Assembly: GCA_028824125.1 (NCBI GenBank) | Contig: JAPPES010000026.1 | Location: forward strand, 24,689-88,688 | DNA length: 64,000 nucleotides | Reading direction: 5' to 3' | From: Candidatus Poribacteria bacterium | GTDB lineage: Bacteria > Poribacteria > WGA-4E > WGA-3G | Part shown: one piece after another, positions 50,455 through 59,049 of the stretch | How positions within the stretch are numbered: position 1 is the stretch's first letter | How the letters are laid out: each line of letters begins with the position of its first letter | Program-made: the position numbers and the translations under genes | The notes under the pieces: generated by a model | Database searches by the model: none | The model's input: only the letters and a program-made list of their open reading frames with translations | Told to the model about the DNA's origin: nothing

Positions 50455-53400
50455 TTATAGGTCGGTTTGAGGAGCCTCAGCGAATGCACCGACACGGCAC
50501 ACCCGTTTGTAAGCACAATAATTACACGGTGCTGTTATATCTTTAGGCGTAATCGGTGTGTCGCCTTCATCTTCTGAATCTATAAACGAATCGACACAAG
50601 TGATAAGGGGAAAGATACCGTTAGAGATGTTGTGAACGGACTGTTGAACATAACCTGTGACGCGATCAAGTCGTCTTTCAAAAAGTTCGTCCTCTAATAA
50701 CTGACCATTACTTGAACTGACTGATCCCCACTTTGAACCATTGAAATTTCTATAAGCAATATCATTGAAGGATTCCGCACCGATGCCAAGTTCAACTGTG
50801 CATCCGTCTAACCTGATTTTATGATAGAGGCCTGATGCAGGTTCAAACCCAGTGATACCTTTTTGATCTAACAATTTCTTTGCTATTTGGAGATAGATCG
50901 GAAGTTGCAGACTCCGCCCTTCAAGAATATCTCGAATTCTAATCGTTGAGCTTCCGGTCTTATAATCAATTATATTAAAGACTCCTTCACCGATGTCAAT
51001 ACGGTCGATTTTACCTTTCATAAGTACGTTGCCAATAGGGATCGGTTCGGAACAGCTGAGTTCTGAATCCCCAGGTTGATTCGCCGGTCCGATACTAACT
51101 TCAAAAAAGTGTGGTATAACCTGCAGATCGTAGGTGTGTTCTGCTTCAAGCCACTTATATAGTGCGGTACAGAGTTTCTCAATCTCTATTTTCCAAAAAA
51201 GATTGTATTGATTGATTTCCTGACGTTGATGACGTTTTTCTTCAGATTCGCTGTCTAACACTGCATTTAATTGTCGTTTTGCTTCTTCAAATTCATCGTC
51301 GTTACATTGCCTGATAGGTAAATCACCTCGTTTCCTACGTTCCATATAGAAAGCGTATAGGATTTTATGCGCTAAATCTCCTTTCTCAAGGCTGGAGGGT
51401 TCATCTTCTTCACTATCACCTTTATCCTTGTAACCCAAGACGTTGGCAACAAAGTACTGAAATGGACATTTGGCGTAAGTCTCTAAATCTGTGACTGAAT
51501 AGATTTTACCTCGTAAATTTTCTAATTGTTGTTGACTTGGTTCAGAGAGATAAATGGATGTCAATGTATCTTCACCTGTTAATTTCCCTTCATAAGTCAA
51601 GTGTTCGTGTGTTTCCTCGCGGCTCTTTTCAACTGAAACAACATGATTAATTACGGGACGTATCTGCGCAATGGCTGTAGGAAATTTCGTGTCGGAGGTG
51701 GTCCCTGCTGCCCACACATAATTGCCGTAAGCGCTGAGAAAACCGGGAACACTCTTTCGTGTAGAATTTTCAATTTCTTCCATTCCGATCTCAGCGACTG
51801 TTTCTAATTGTGTCAGAAATATGGAGGGAATTAATTCAGATTCACCTTCGCGTTTGGGAACAAAGAGATATAGGCGTTTCCGATAAGATTTAAGAACCCG
51901 ATAAAATAAGAATCGATTATCGTGCAGTTGTTCATCTTCAGTACGGTAAGGAGTTTCTGGAAACAGCGGATCGGGACGATACGTCTGTGGAAATCCGCCA
52001 TCTACAAAATCCCCTAAAAAGACTGTATCAAACTCTAAACTTCTAAGTTCTCCGAGTGTGACAATTTTGACGGTTTCTTCCTTTGTTGACGCGGTGCTTT
52101 GATAGTGTGTGTGTTTAGCGAGGTAATGAAGTTTTTTTACATAGTTCTCAAGGCGGTCTGACCTATCCCCTTCCGATTTTGATATGGCACACAGTTCTTT
52201 AACGATTTTTTTGAATTGCTGGTATGCGTTAACTTCACCTTCAACGATTTCCTGATTTCTTAATAGCATCGGGTTTAGAATACGTTGGAGAACTTCGCCA
52301 TTACTCAGTAAATTGTGGACATATTCCTGAAATTCATCGGGTAAAAACGTGCGTGTGTGTGATACGGGTTCGACCTCAGAAAAATACGTATTACCTACAG
52401 ATATTCGGTTTGCTGAGAGTCGAGAAAAAATTTCTTTAACAACTTCTGATTTTGTCAATGGAATACTTTCTGAAAGTGAATACGGAATACCGTAGGCGGG
52501 AAAAGTCTCAGCGATACGTTGCTGATATTGACCTAAGTTGTAATATGCCACACAGATGTCACTGAGTTTGCAGTCCCCATCTGATACATGCTTTTGAATG
52601 AGGGACGCGATCTGTTCCACCTCTTCAGATCGGTCAGATGGCTTTAGAACCTTAATCTGATCTGTGAGATCGTCTTTTTGAACTGAGACAGCATTCACTC
52701 GGAACAGATTTTTGGCAAAATGCAGGTGTTGTTCATGATCGCGTTTGTATGCAGAATCAATATAAACATTTGCGTCATCAAATTCCTGCACAAGAGTCGT
52801 AATATTTTTATAGAGGTTTTCATTTTCTGGCAAACAATCAGTCCGAAACCACATCTCAATCTCAGGTATTCCGGCAATGTGTTTCAAGATTTTAATGTCG
52901 GCTTTTGAAAGCACAGTAAAACCTTCAACAACAATAAGATCAACCTGAGGAAATGAATTCTTGACGAAATCACCTTTGAAATTGTTTGCAAGGTAAAGGT
53001 GTTTTCCTTTGTCATCTATCCATCGGTCTCCAAGTTTCGCCTCATAATTGCTATAGATACGCGCGAGGTTCGCTTGGGTAGGATTGTCTGTAGCAATATT
53101 TTGGACGGTTTCACCGCGTTCCCTAAGGTTATTTATTGTCTCTGCTATGAGCGCGAGTGTGCTATCTGGAACGGGAACACTTTGGTTCGGTCGAAAGGCA
53201 TCATAACTGTTGATATCGGTCCTGTCCGCGTCAAGATTTGCTATTTCATACAGCCAGAGGTTTTGAAGTCCTGATGATATGTGTTGTTTTGATGGACGAA
53301 CTCGGTAGTATAATCTCTGAACAAAATTCTCAATGTCATATACGTGTAAATTAACTACTGCGCAGTTCGGGTGGGACGCAACCAATTCACGTTGTCGTTT

Positions 53401-53493
53401 CAGACGTGCAGCATCAGTCGGGACAATAACAATAAAGGTATGTGCATCGTCATTTTGGATACGAGTTTTGAGGACATCTTCAATATTTTGCAT
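50455..53493 (-). CDS. addB: AddB-like helicase/nuclease subunit with PD-(D/E)XK domain
   Basis: 1012 residues. It looks like the AddB/RexB half of the AddAB DNA-end-processing complex. The N-terminal half is an inactivated helicase (VIVPTDAARLKRQRELVASH, then DLIVVEGFTVLSKADIKILK). The C-terminal part has the nuclease: YSVTDLETYAKCPFQYFVAN, then VFNIIDYKTGSSTIRI, the D-Y-K-T active-site motif. The C-x2-C...C cluster (NYCAYKRVC) with the Cys of AKCPF forms the iron-sulfur staple. The catalytic subunit AddA is not in the window, so it may be elsewhere. It follows metG by 32 bases on the same strand, so the two are probably one transcript. Confidence 0.8.
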   Translation of the reverse strand: MQNIEDVLKTRIQNDDAHTFIVIVPTDAARLKRQRELVASHPNCAVVNLHVYDIENFVQRLYYRVRPSKQHISSGLQNLWLYEIANLDADRTDINSYDAFRPNQSVPVPDSTLALIAETINNLRERGETVQNIATDNPTQANLARIYSNYEAKLGDRWIDDKGKHLYLANNFKGDFVKNSFPQVDLIVVEGFTVLSKADIKILKHIAGIPEIEMWFRTDCLPENENLYKNITTLVQEFDDANVYIDSAYKRDHEQHLHFAKNLFRVNAVSVQKDDLTDQIKVLKPSDRSEEVEQIASLIQKHVSDGDCKLSDICVAYYNLGQYQQRIAETFPAYGIPYSLSESIPLTKSEVVKEIFSRLSANRISVGNTYFSEVEPVSHTRTFLPDEFQEYVHNLLSNGEVLQRILNPMLLRNQEIVEGEVNAYQQFKKIVKELCAISKSEGDRSDRLENYVKKLHYLAKHTHYQSTASTKEETVKIVTLGELRSLEFDTVFLGDFVDGGFPQTYRPDPLFPETPYRTEDEQLHDNRFLFYRVLKSYRKRLYLFVPKREGESELIPSIFLTQLETVAEIGMEEIENSTRKSVPGFLSAYGNYVWAAGTTSDTKFPTAIAQIRPVINHVVSVEKSREETHEHLTYEGKLTGEDTLTSIYLSEPSQQQLENLRGKIYSVTDLETYAKCPFQYFVANVLGYKDKGDSEEDEPSSLEKGDLAHKILYAFYMERRKRGDLPIRQCNDDEFEEAKRQLNAVLDSESEEKRHQRQEINQYNLFWKIEIEKLCTALYKWLEAEHTYDLQVIPHFFEVSIGPANQPGDSELSCSEPIPIGNVLMKGKIDRIDIGEGVFNIIDYKTGSSTIRIRDILEGRSLQLPIYLQIAKKLLDQKGITGFEPASGLYHKIRLDGCTVELGIGAESFNDIAYRNFNGSKWGSVSSSNGQLLEDELFERRLDRVTGYVQQSVHNISNGIFPLITCVDSFIDSEDEGDTPITPKDITAPCNYCAYKRVCRVGAFAEAPQTDL

Positions 53494-53525
53494 TTTGGGA
53501 AGTTACAGCAGACGTTGTGTGTTTG

Positions 53526-55409
53526 CTACTTTACTTGTGTGCCAAGTGAGACTTCTGTTTCAGGGCTTGCTAACACGACTGAATCGCCGCTGGCTGCGAG
53601 AATCATGCCGTGTGATTCAACATTGCGAATCGTTGCGGGTTCTAAATTGACCACTACGATTACCTGTTTGCCGATCAATATCTCTGGCTTATAATGCTCT
53701 GCTATGCCTGCGACCACTTGCCGTTTTTCTGTGCCGAGGTCTACTTGTAATTTGAGGAGTCGGTCAGCACCTTCAATTGGTTCAGCGGAGATAATTTTTC
53801 CTACTCGTAAATCCAGTTTTTGAAAGTCGGCAAATGAGATGAGATTAGCTGTTTCCTTTTTCACCTTCTTTTCTGTTTTAGCCGTCTTTTCAGGTTGTGG
53901 TGCTTTTTCTTTACGCGGGAAGATAGGTTCACCTTTACTAACCTTTAGGTCTATAGGTAAACGTCCCCACTCAGCAACGGTATCAAATTCTGCTAAACCG
54001 ATTTGTTTCTGAATTTTCCCCGCGGTGTCTGGAATAAAAGGTGAAATCAAGACTGAAACGTACCGCAGCGCCTCTAAACTACAGTAAAGGATCGTGCCCA
54101 TTCTCGGTTTTGTTTCTGGCTTCGCAAGGGTCCAGACTTCTGTCTGTTGCACATAACGGTTGACGCGTCGTACAAACTCCCAGATAGTTTCCAACGCACT
54201 ATCAAATGCATAAGTTTCTATGTGTACATCTAATGCATCACGCGTCTTTTGTGCCATCTCCTTAATTTCGTTGTCGAATTCACCGGGTGTGGTGGGTGCA
54301 GGTATGCCCTCAAAGTTTTTGTTGACCAGGCCGAGGACGCGATTAAGTAGGTTACCCAGATCGTTGGCGAGGTCTGCGTTGTAACGTTCATGCAAACGAG
54401 CAGGCCGGTAGTCCCCATCGTTCCCGAAACTAAATTCGCGCAGAAGGTAATAGCGGAACGCATCCAATCCGTAAGTTTCAATGTCCGTGTCCATATCAAT
54501 GACAATCCCGCGCGTTTTGCTTAACGCCTCGCCATCTTTCGTGAGCCACCCGTGGGCAACGACCTGCTTGGGAAGTGGCAAGTCAACAGCCATCAGCATT
54601 GCGGGCCAAATCAACGCATGAAAACGGGAGATATCTTTTGCCATAATGTGAACATCTGCGGGCCAAAAAGCACGGTATTGCTCACTATCGGTTTCATATC
54701 CGAGTGCTGTCATATAATTCATCAACGCTTCAATCCAGACATAGACGATATGCTCAGGATCAAAAGGCAAAGAAATTCCCCAGGAGACGGAGGAGCGAGA
54801 TATGCTTATATCTTCCAATCCGGAATTAAGGACGCTTAGCAGCTCATTACGGCGGGCTGCGGGGTAGACAAAGTCCGGATTCTCGTGGAAATGTGCAAGT
54901 AAACGTTCCTGATATTTGGAGAGCCGAAAGAAGTAGTTTTCCTCTTCCAGCCATTCCAAAGGTAATTTATGAATCGGGCAGATCTTTTCGTCTGTCAACT
55001 CTTTTTCAGGAACAAACCGCTCACATGGGCGGCAATAGTGTCCTTCATAAGTGCCTTTGTAAACATCCCCGCTGTCGTGGAGGGCAGTGAGGAATTTCTT
55101 CGCGCCGCGCTTGTGCATATCGCTTGTTGTCCGCATAAAGATGTCGTGTGAGATATTCAACCGTTTCCAAAGTTTGACAAACATAGGTGCCATCTGATCA
55201 CAATAGTCTTGCGGAGCAAGCCCTGCATTCTCAGCAGCTTTATGTATATTGGCACCGTGTTCATCAACGCCAGTAAGGAAGAAAACTTCATTACCTTTGA
55301 TACGGTGATAGCGTGCTAAAATATCGGCTGCGATAGTGGTATACGCGTGTCCTGCGTGCGGTTCACCGTTGACGTAGTAGATAGGTGTAGTGACGTAAAA
55401 TGTACTCAT
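53526..55409 (-). CDS. metG: Methionyl-tRNA synthetase
   Basis: Charges tRNA-Met. 627 residues. Class I signature HAGH (in GEPHAGHAYTTIAADI), the KMSKS-like loop as DGEALSKTRG, and the metal-binding knuckle CRPCERFV...CPIHK. Anticodon-binding helices follow. The C-terminal 110 residues are the EMAP-II-like tRNA-binding domain (FADFQKLDLRVGKIISAEPI, then RLLKLQVDLG, and GMILAA), linked by a Lys-rich stretch (EKAPQPEKTAKTEKKVKKET). A promoter lies at 55507-55535. The addB-like gene follows. Confidence 0.96.
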   Translation of the reverse strand: MSTFYVTTPIYYVNGEPHAGHAYTTIAADILARYHRIKGNEVFFLTGVDEHGANIHKAAENAGLAPQDYCDQMAPMFVKLWKRLNISHDIFMRTTSDMHKRGAKKFLTALHDSGDVYKGTYEGHYCRPCERFVPEKELTDEKICPIHKLPLEWLEEENYFFRLSKYQERLLAHFHENPDFVYPAARRNELLSVLNSGLEDISISRSSVSWGISLPFDPEHIVYVWIEALMNYMTALGYETDSEQYRAFWPADVHIMAKDISRFHALIWPAMLMAVDLPLPKQVVAHGWLTKDGEALSKTRGIVIDMDTDIETYGLDAFRYYLLREFSFGNDGDYRPARLHERYNADLANDLGNLLNRVLGLVNKNFEGIPAPTTPGEFDNEIKEMAQKTRDALDVHIETYAFDSALETIWEFVRRVNRYVQQTEVWTLAKPETKPRMGTILYCSLEALRYVSVLISPFIPDTAGKIQKQIGLAEFDTVAEWGRLPIDLKVSKGEPIFPRKEKAPQPEKTAKTEKKVKKETANLISFADFQKLDLRVGKIISAEPIEGADRLLKLQVDLGTEKRQVVAGIAEHYKPEILIGKQVIVVVNLEPATIRNVESHGMILAASGDSVVLASPETEVSLGTQVK

Positions 55410-55506
55410 TAGTATTTCTTTTTCTCTCCCACCATGTTCGAATTACTGTTTGCACTATGATATGTATGTATTTAGATATGCAATTTGTCTGTGAAAGCCA
55501 ATTCTT

Positions 55507-55535
55507 ATTTTATCCTAACGGAATCCGTTTGTCAA
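55507..55535 (-). promoter_or_regulatory. Sigma-70-type promoter for metG
   Basis: On the minus strand TTGACA (55535-55530), 17 bases, TAAAAT (55512-55507). Predicted start near 55500, leader of about 90 bases. Confidence 0.6.
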
Positions 55536-55556
55536 GGGTATTTGGCAAGAAGCAGA

Positions 55557-56037
55557 GTTATTTAGTTTTCGGTTTTTCGGAGGAATTTTTAACACCTGCT
55601 ATATACCCCAGGCCGGTGAATCAACGCCAAATGCGCGTTTGGCATTTGTCGGGTGCGGTTTCCTAACCGAACCATAGGCGTCAATTTAAGAAAACATAAG
55701 AATTATTATTCTCACTTTTCGATACACCCGGTTATTGGGTTTATCCTCTTTTTAGTCCCGTAGGGACGATATGTTTATAGATAACGTTAAAAACCTTCCC
55801 TTTAGTCCCGTAGGGACGATATGTTTATCTTTCTATGCCGTTCCTACGGAACTCAAGAGGGGAGGGACAACATTTTTCTATAAACATATCGTCCCTACGG
55901 GACTAAAGGGACCGCATTGGACAAATCAAAATTCTAAAATTGACGCTTATGGTGCGGTTTCCTAACCGAACCTACCGGCCTGGGGGTATTAACTTTGAGT
56001 AAATCTCAATAACGAAAAACTCTTAAAACTAAATAAC
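55557..56037. repeat. Composite inverted-repeat element of about 480 bases with nested elements
   Basis: Left end GTTATTTAGTTTTCGGTTTT, ATACCCCAGGCCGGT; the right end in reverse complement reads GTTATTTAGTTTTAAGAGTT ... ATACCCCCAGGCCGGT. So the outer arms of about 60 bases are imperfectly inverted. Inside lie a GAATCAACGCCAAATGCGCG GTTGATT-type insert (55618-55652), the TGCGGTTTCCTAACCGAACC hairpin twice, and three TTAGTCCCGTAGGGACGATA units (55754, 55803, 55881), one inverted. No reading frame of note. Confidence 0.7.
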
Positions 56038-56051
56038 CCTGTCAAATTACC

Positions 56052-56080
56052 TTGACGGATATTATTACAAGTGCTATGGT
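56052..56080 (+). promoter_or_regulatory. Sigma-70-type promoter for the alcohol dehydrogenase
   Basis: TTGACG at 56052-56057, 17 bases, TATGGT at 56075-56080. Predicted start near 56087, just before the AAGGAGG at 56096. Confidence 0.5.
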
Positions 56081-56103
56081 ATTAACACATCTTAGAAGGA
56101 GGA

Positions 56104-57186
56104 ATGCCCTTTCTCTCAACAATGATATTTACATTGTCTGGTATAGAGGTTTGTGGGCAAAATACAAATATGAAAGTAGCAGCAATGTTTGGTGAAGGCA
56201 AAGGTGGTGTGGTCGACAAACCTGACCCCAAGGCAGGAGGAGATGTTGTGGTTGTAAAAATCCATGCAGTTCCGATGTGTACCGAATACAAAGGATTCAA
56301 AGGTGGCGGTACCGGGGAGAGTTTCGGACACGAAGCAGCAGGTGAAGTTGTTGAAGTGGCACAACCTGGTCGTGTGAAGGTAGGGGATCGCGTTGTGGTG
56401 CAGCCGCAGAATTCATGTGGCAAGTGTAATATGTGTGTTATCGGTGAACATATCCACTGTATGGGTGGACGTAACATCCGCGAAATGGTCGGTACGGATG
56501 TGGCAGGAGCAACTTATGCACAATATATGCACAAAATGGAGGACCTATTATTTCCAATTCCTGATGGGATGAGTTACGCACACGGGGGTATGGCATGCTG
56601 TGGACTCGGACCGACATTTGGTGCAATGGAACAGATGGAGGTTGATGCGTTAGATACGGTTATGGTAACCGGTTTAGGCCCTGTAGGTTTAGGTGGTATC
56701 ATCAATGCCAGCTATCGTGGTGCGCGTGTTTTTGGCGTAGAAAGCCATCCGTATCGAGCCGAACTTGCCAAAAAGTTAGGTGCAGAGGTTGTTCTGAATC
56801 CGAACGATGAAGATATTCTGGATCAAATCCGTGAGTTAACAAAAGGTATCGGTATTGACAAAGCAGTTGACTGTTCAGGTGCATCAGCTGCACATCGTTT
56901 AATGGTTGATGCAGCCCGAAGAAAAGGACAAGTCACATTCGTTGGGGAAGGTGGCGAATTTCCGCTTGCTGCAAGCAGAGATATGATTCGTAAAGGTCTG
57001 GTCCTACGCGGGAATTGGCACTATAATCTTGGATTTTATCCGAAATTGATGAAGGTTATCCAAGAATCTGCCGATAAATTAGACACCTATATCACACATA
57101 CGTTCCCGATGCGTGAAGTACAGAAAGCGTGGGAATTGCAAGCGACTGGTGAGTGTGGTAAGGTTGTGTTGGAACCGTGGGCGTAG
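56104..57186 (+). CDS. Zinc-dependent alcohol dehydrogenase (MDR superfamily)
   Basis: 360 residues from the ATG at 56104. AAGGAGG lies only one base before it, so another start such as 56122 or MKVAAMFGEG at 56170 (the usual family start) is possible. Catalytic zinc ligands are Cys in VPMCTEYKGF and His/Glu in FGHEAAG. The structural zinc lobe is NSCGKCNMCVIGEHIHC with four Cys. NAD(P)-binding: VMVTGLGPVGLGG. GEGGEFPLAASRDMIRKGL and the rest complete the fold. Oxidizes alcohols, polyols or threonine-like substrates; which is unknown. A strong terminator follows at 57226. Confidence 0.9.
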   Translation: MPFLSTMIFTLSGIEVCGQNTNMKVAAMFGEGKGGVVDKPDPKAGGDVVVVKIHAVPMCTEYKGFKGGGTGESFGHEAAGEVVEVAQPGRVKVGDRVVVQPQNSCGKCNMCVIGEHIHCMGGRNIREMVGTDVAGATYAQYMHKMEDLLFPIPDGMSYAHGGMACCGLGPTFGAMEQMEVDALDTVMVTGLGPVGLGGIINASYRGARVFGVESHPYRAELAKKLGAEVVLNPNDEDILDQIRELTKGIGIDKAVDCSGASAAHRLMVDAARRKGQVTFVGEGGEFPLAASRDMIRKGLVLRGNWHYNLGFYPKLMKVIQESADKLDTYITHTFPMREVQKAWELQATGECGKVVLEPWA

Positions 57187-57559
57187 TTGAAGAAAATCCA
57201 TGATTATATAAACTAATATAGCGGAAAAAACCTTGTAGGTGTGATTCGAAAACGCGCCTACAAGGTTTTTTATTTTCCATTGAATTTTATACCATTTCTC
57301 AAAAATAACCTCTCTTAAAGAAATAGTCTGTTCGTAGTCGCGCAATTCATTGCGCCTCGGACATTTCATTTCAAAAGAGAAAATAATTTATAGAATTGGT
57401 ATTATATCAAACGTAATTGACATTAGCAACCACAGCCGTTCGGTGTCCGCCATAGTTACGCCGATGATTAGAATCCTATCTGGTAGGTAAGCTTTGTAAA
57501 CGCGCCTACCGAAAAAATAAACAAGCAATGGCACCGCCACTGCGTTAGCATCCGCAGCC
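57187..57559. other. Intergenic stretch with terminator and one family-A hairpin
   Basis: Besides the terminator it has GTAGTCGCGCAATTCATTGC at 57334-57356 and a hairpin GGTAGGTAAGCTTTGTAAAC then GCGCCTACC near 57481-57509. No gene is credible on either strand. Confidence 0.6.
57226..57270 (+). terminator. Rho-independent terminator
   Basis: Long arms AAAAACCTTGTAGG (57226-57239) and CCTACAAGGTTTTT (57257-57270) with T tract. Arms and loop are shared with the TGTAGG...CCTACA hairpin family, so a dispersed repeat appears to have been co-opted as terminator. Confidence 0.8.
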
Positions 57560-58045
57560 TCAGCCACCCGATGTCCGCACTGGTTCTCGGATTTCTGGTT
57601 CAGAAGGTGCCACCGTGCTATCCGGGTCTCCGTAGCAGAGCGCAAATCCACCCGCACCGAACCATGACCCCAATGACAATCTGTAATTATCAAGGTTGCT
57701 GTGTGCCAAAAAATCTCCACGTAATTTGTGATCATGCCGCGCAAAGAAATAGTGACGATCCCCACTCCAATGCAGTTCACCGTTCATTGAAATGCGATAG
57801 GAGGTATTCGGGACCGGGTCCATATCCTCTGGCTTGACATACTCAAGCGGTATCTTGAGAGCCTCAATGAAATCATCCAGTGAACCGCCCGCTTCTACGT
57901 AGGCAACTATGTCATTCCAGTCAGCAAGTCGAACGCCTTCACCCAATTGCACCTTACATTCCGCTTTGAGGTCTTCTGTCTCGTCCAAATCATGCTTAAT
58001 GACGTGGAACTTTTGGTAACTCGCCGCAATTTTTTGTTTTTGCAT
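57560..58045 (-). CDS. Protein of unknown function
   Basis: 161 residues from the ATG at 58045, chosen because AAAGGAGTT is 9 bases upstream; the frame extends to 58123 but without a ribosome site. No recognised family. Landmarks are an N-terminal KIAASYQKFHVIKHDLDETE, an acidic-helical middle (GEGVRLADWNDIVAYVEAGG, SLDDFIEALKIPLEYVKPED), GELHWSGDRHYFFARHDHKL, then a glycine-rich C-terminus (GSWFGAGGFALCYGDPDS). No signal peptide or membrane helix. Function cannot be stated. Confidence 0.6.
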   Translation of the reverse strand: MQKQKIAASYQKFHVIKHDLDETEDLKAECKVQLGEGVRLADWNDIVAYVEAGGSLDDFIEALKIPLEYVKPEDMDPVPNTSYRISMNGELHWSGDRHYFFARHDHKLRGDFLAHSNLDNYRLSLGSWFGAGGFALCYGDPDSTVAPSEPEIREPVRTSGG

Positions 58046-58195
58046 TATGTGAAACTCCTTTTTATAGATTGTTGTTTTGTATGAAATCCTACTTTTCGCA
58101 AGACAACGATAATAGGATACCATTAACGATAAAATGATAATGGTTCACCTATACACATTTTCGGATGCACTTTTGCACGCGTTTGAATGAAGTTT

Positions 58196-58965
58196 ATAAT
58201 AAGATTTAAATAATATCAACTATGTTGGGTGCGGTTAACAAACCTCACCATAGGTGTCAATTTAAGGATATATCCTATTGTTGGAGTGAATTAACGCAGC
58301 ATGCGCGTTTGGCATGCTGCGGGTTTGAAACCCCGATATTGTGAGACTAAACCTATTAAATCGGGGTTTTCGACCCTGACAAATGGGTATGCAAAGTAGC
58401 AGGCACACTCCGTGTGCCGTATATATTCCTAAGAATGTGTAGCGGACGGCATACGGAGTATGCCTGCTACCTTTAAATCAACGCTAAATTGACAGTAATG
58501 CTGCGCGGATTTTTTTATCCTGTCTGCATCGCGGATGACACGAATGACGCGGAGGGTGGTGTTTGTTACAGTAGCAGGCACACTCCGTGTGCCGTCCGCC
58601 CGTGCGTGTTGTCTGAATCGCGGAGGGACACGGATTGCGCAGAAGACGCGGATTTTGTCTTTTATACTGCAAACTTTTAGTTTGCGTCTTTTGGCACAAA
58701 CTGGAAAGTTTATGCTACATTCTTTAGTGTCTGCATCGCGGAAGACGCGGAAGACGCGGATTATTGAGTTTGGTACTCCCAAACGCCTATTCAAAGTTTG
58801 CCTCAATCTCTTGAAAAGGACCTTATCAGACCAAAACACTATCCGCGTCATCCGCGTTCTCCGCGCTCTCCGTGATGCAGACAGGGAGTAGGCATAATTC
58901 GCGCAATCTGTGATAACCCGAGATTCAGACACACATGCCAAAAACTGGACACACCCAATTAAGCC
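58196..58965. repeat. Dense nested-hairpin region
   Basis: No gene. Units in order: TGCGGTTAACAAACCTCACC (58222), GAATTAACGCAGCATGCGCG TTTGG...CATGCTGCGGG at 58288-58321 (GTTGATT-type with changed stem), GTAGCAGGCACACTCCGTGT at 58399 and 58568, and its inverse near 58447. Then alternating GAAGACGCGG-type blocks: GTCTGCATCGCGGAAGACGC at 58727 is inverted relative to TCTCCGTGATGCAGAC at 58868-58883. Last, ATCTGTGATAACCCGAGATT and CACACATGCCAAAAACT at 58908-58946. Confidence 0.7.
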
Positions 58966-58975
58966 CATATATTTG

Positions 58976-59005
58976 TTGACAAAATCACATCTAACCATAT
59001 AGAAT
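58976..59005 (+). promoter_or_regulatory. Sigma-70-type promoter for the oxidoreductase/TIM-barrel pair
   Basis: TTGACA at 58976-58981 followed, after 18 bases, by TAGAAT at 59000-59005 (or TATAGA at 58998-59003 after 16). Leader of about 38 bases, then TTGGAAGGAATT before the ATG. Confidence 0.55.
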
Positions 59006-59049
59006 TGTACCATTATAGTCTATTTTGACCTATTGGAAGGAATTAAAAA

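Noticed and set aside
57388..57780. 130-codon minus-strand frame past the gene at 57560
   Set aside because: It overlaps a real gene in another frame and runs through repeat hairpins.
58429..59013. Minus-strand frame of about 194 codons
   Set aside because: It is read entirely through nested hairpin repeats; the peptide is rich in R, C and repeated strings that follow the DNA repeats.
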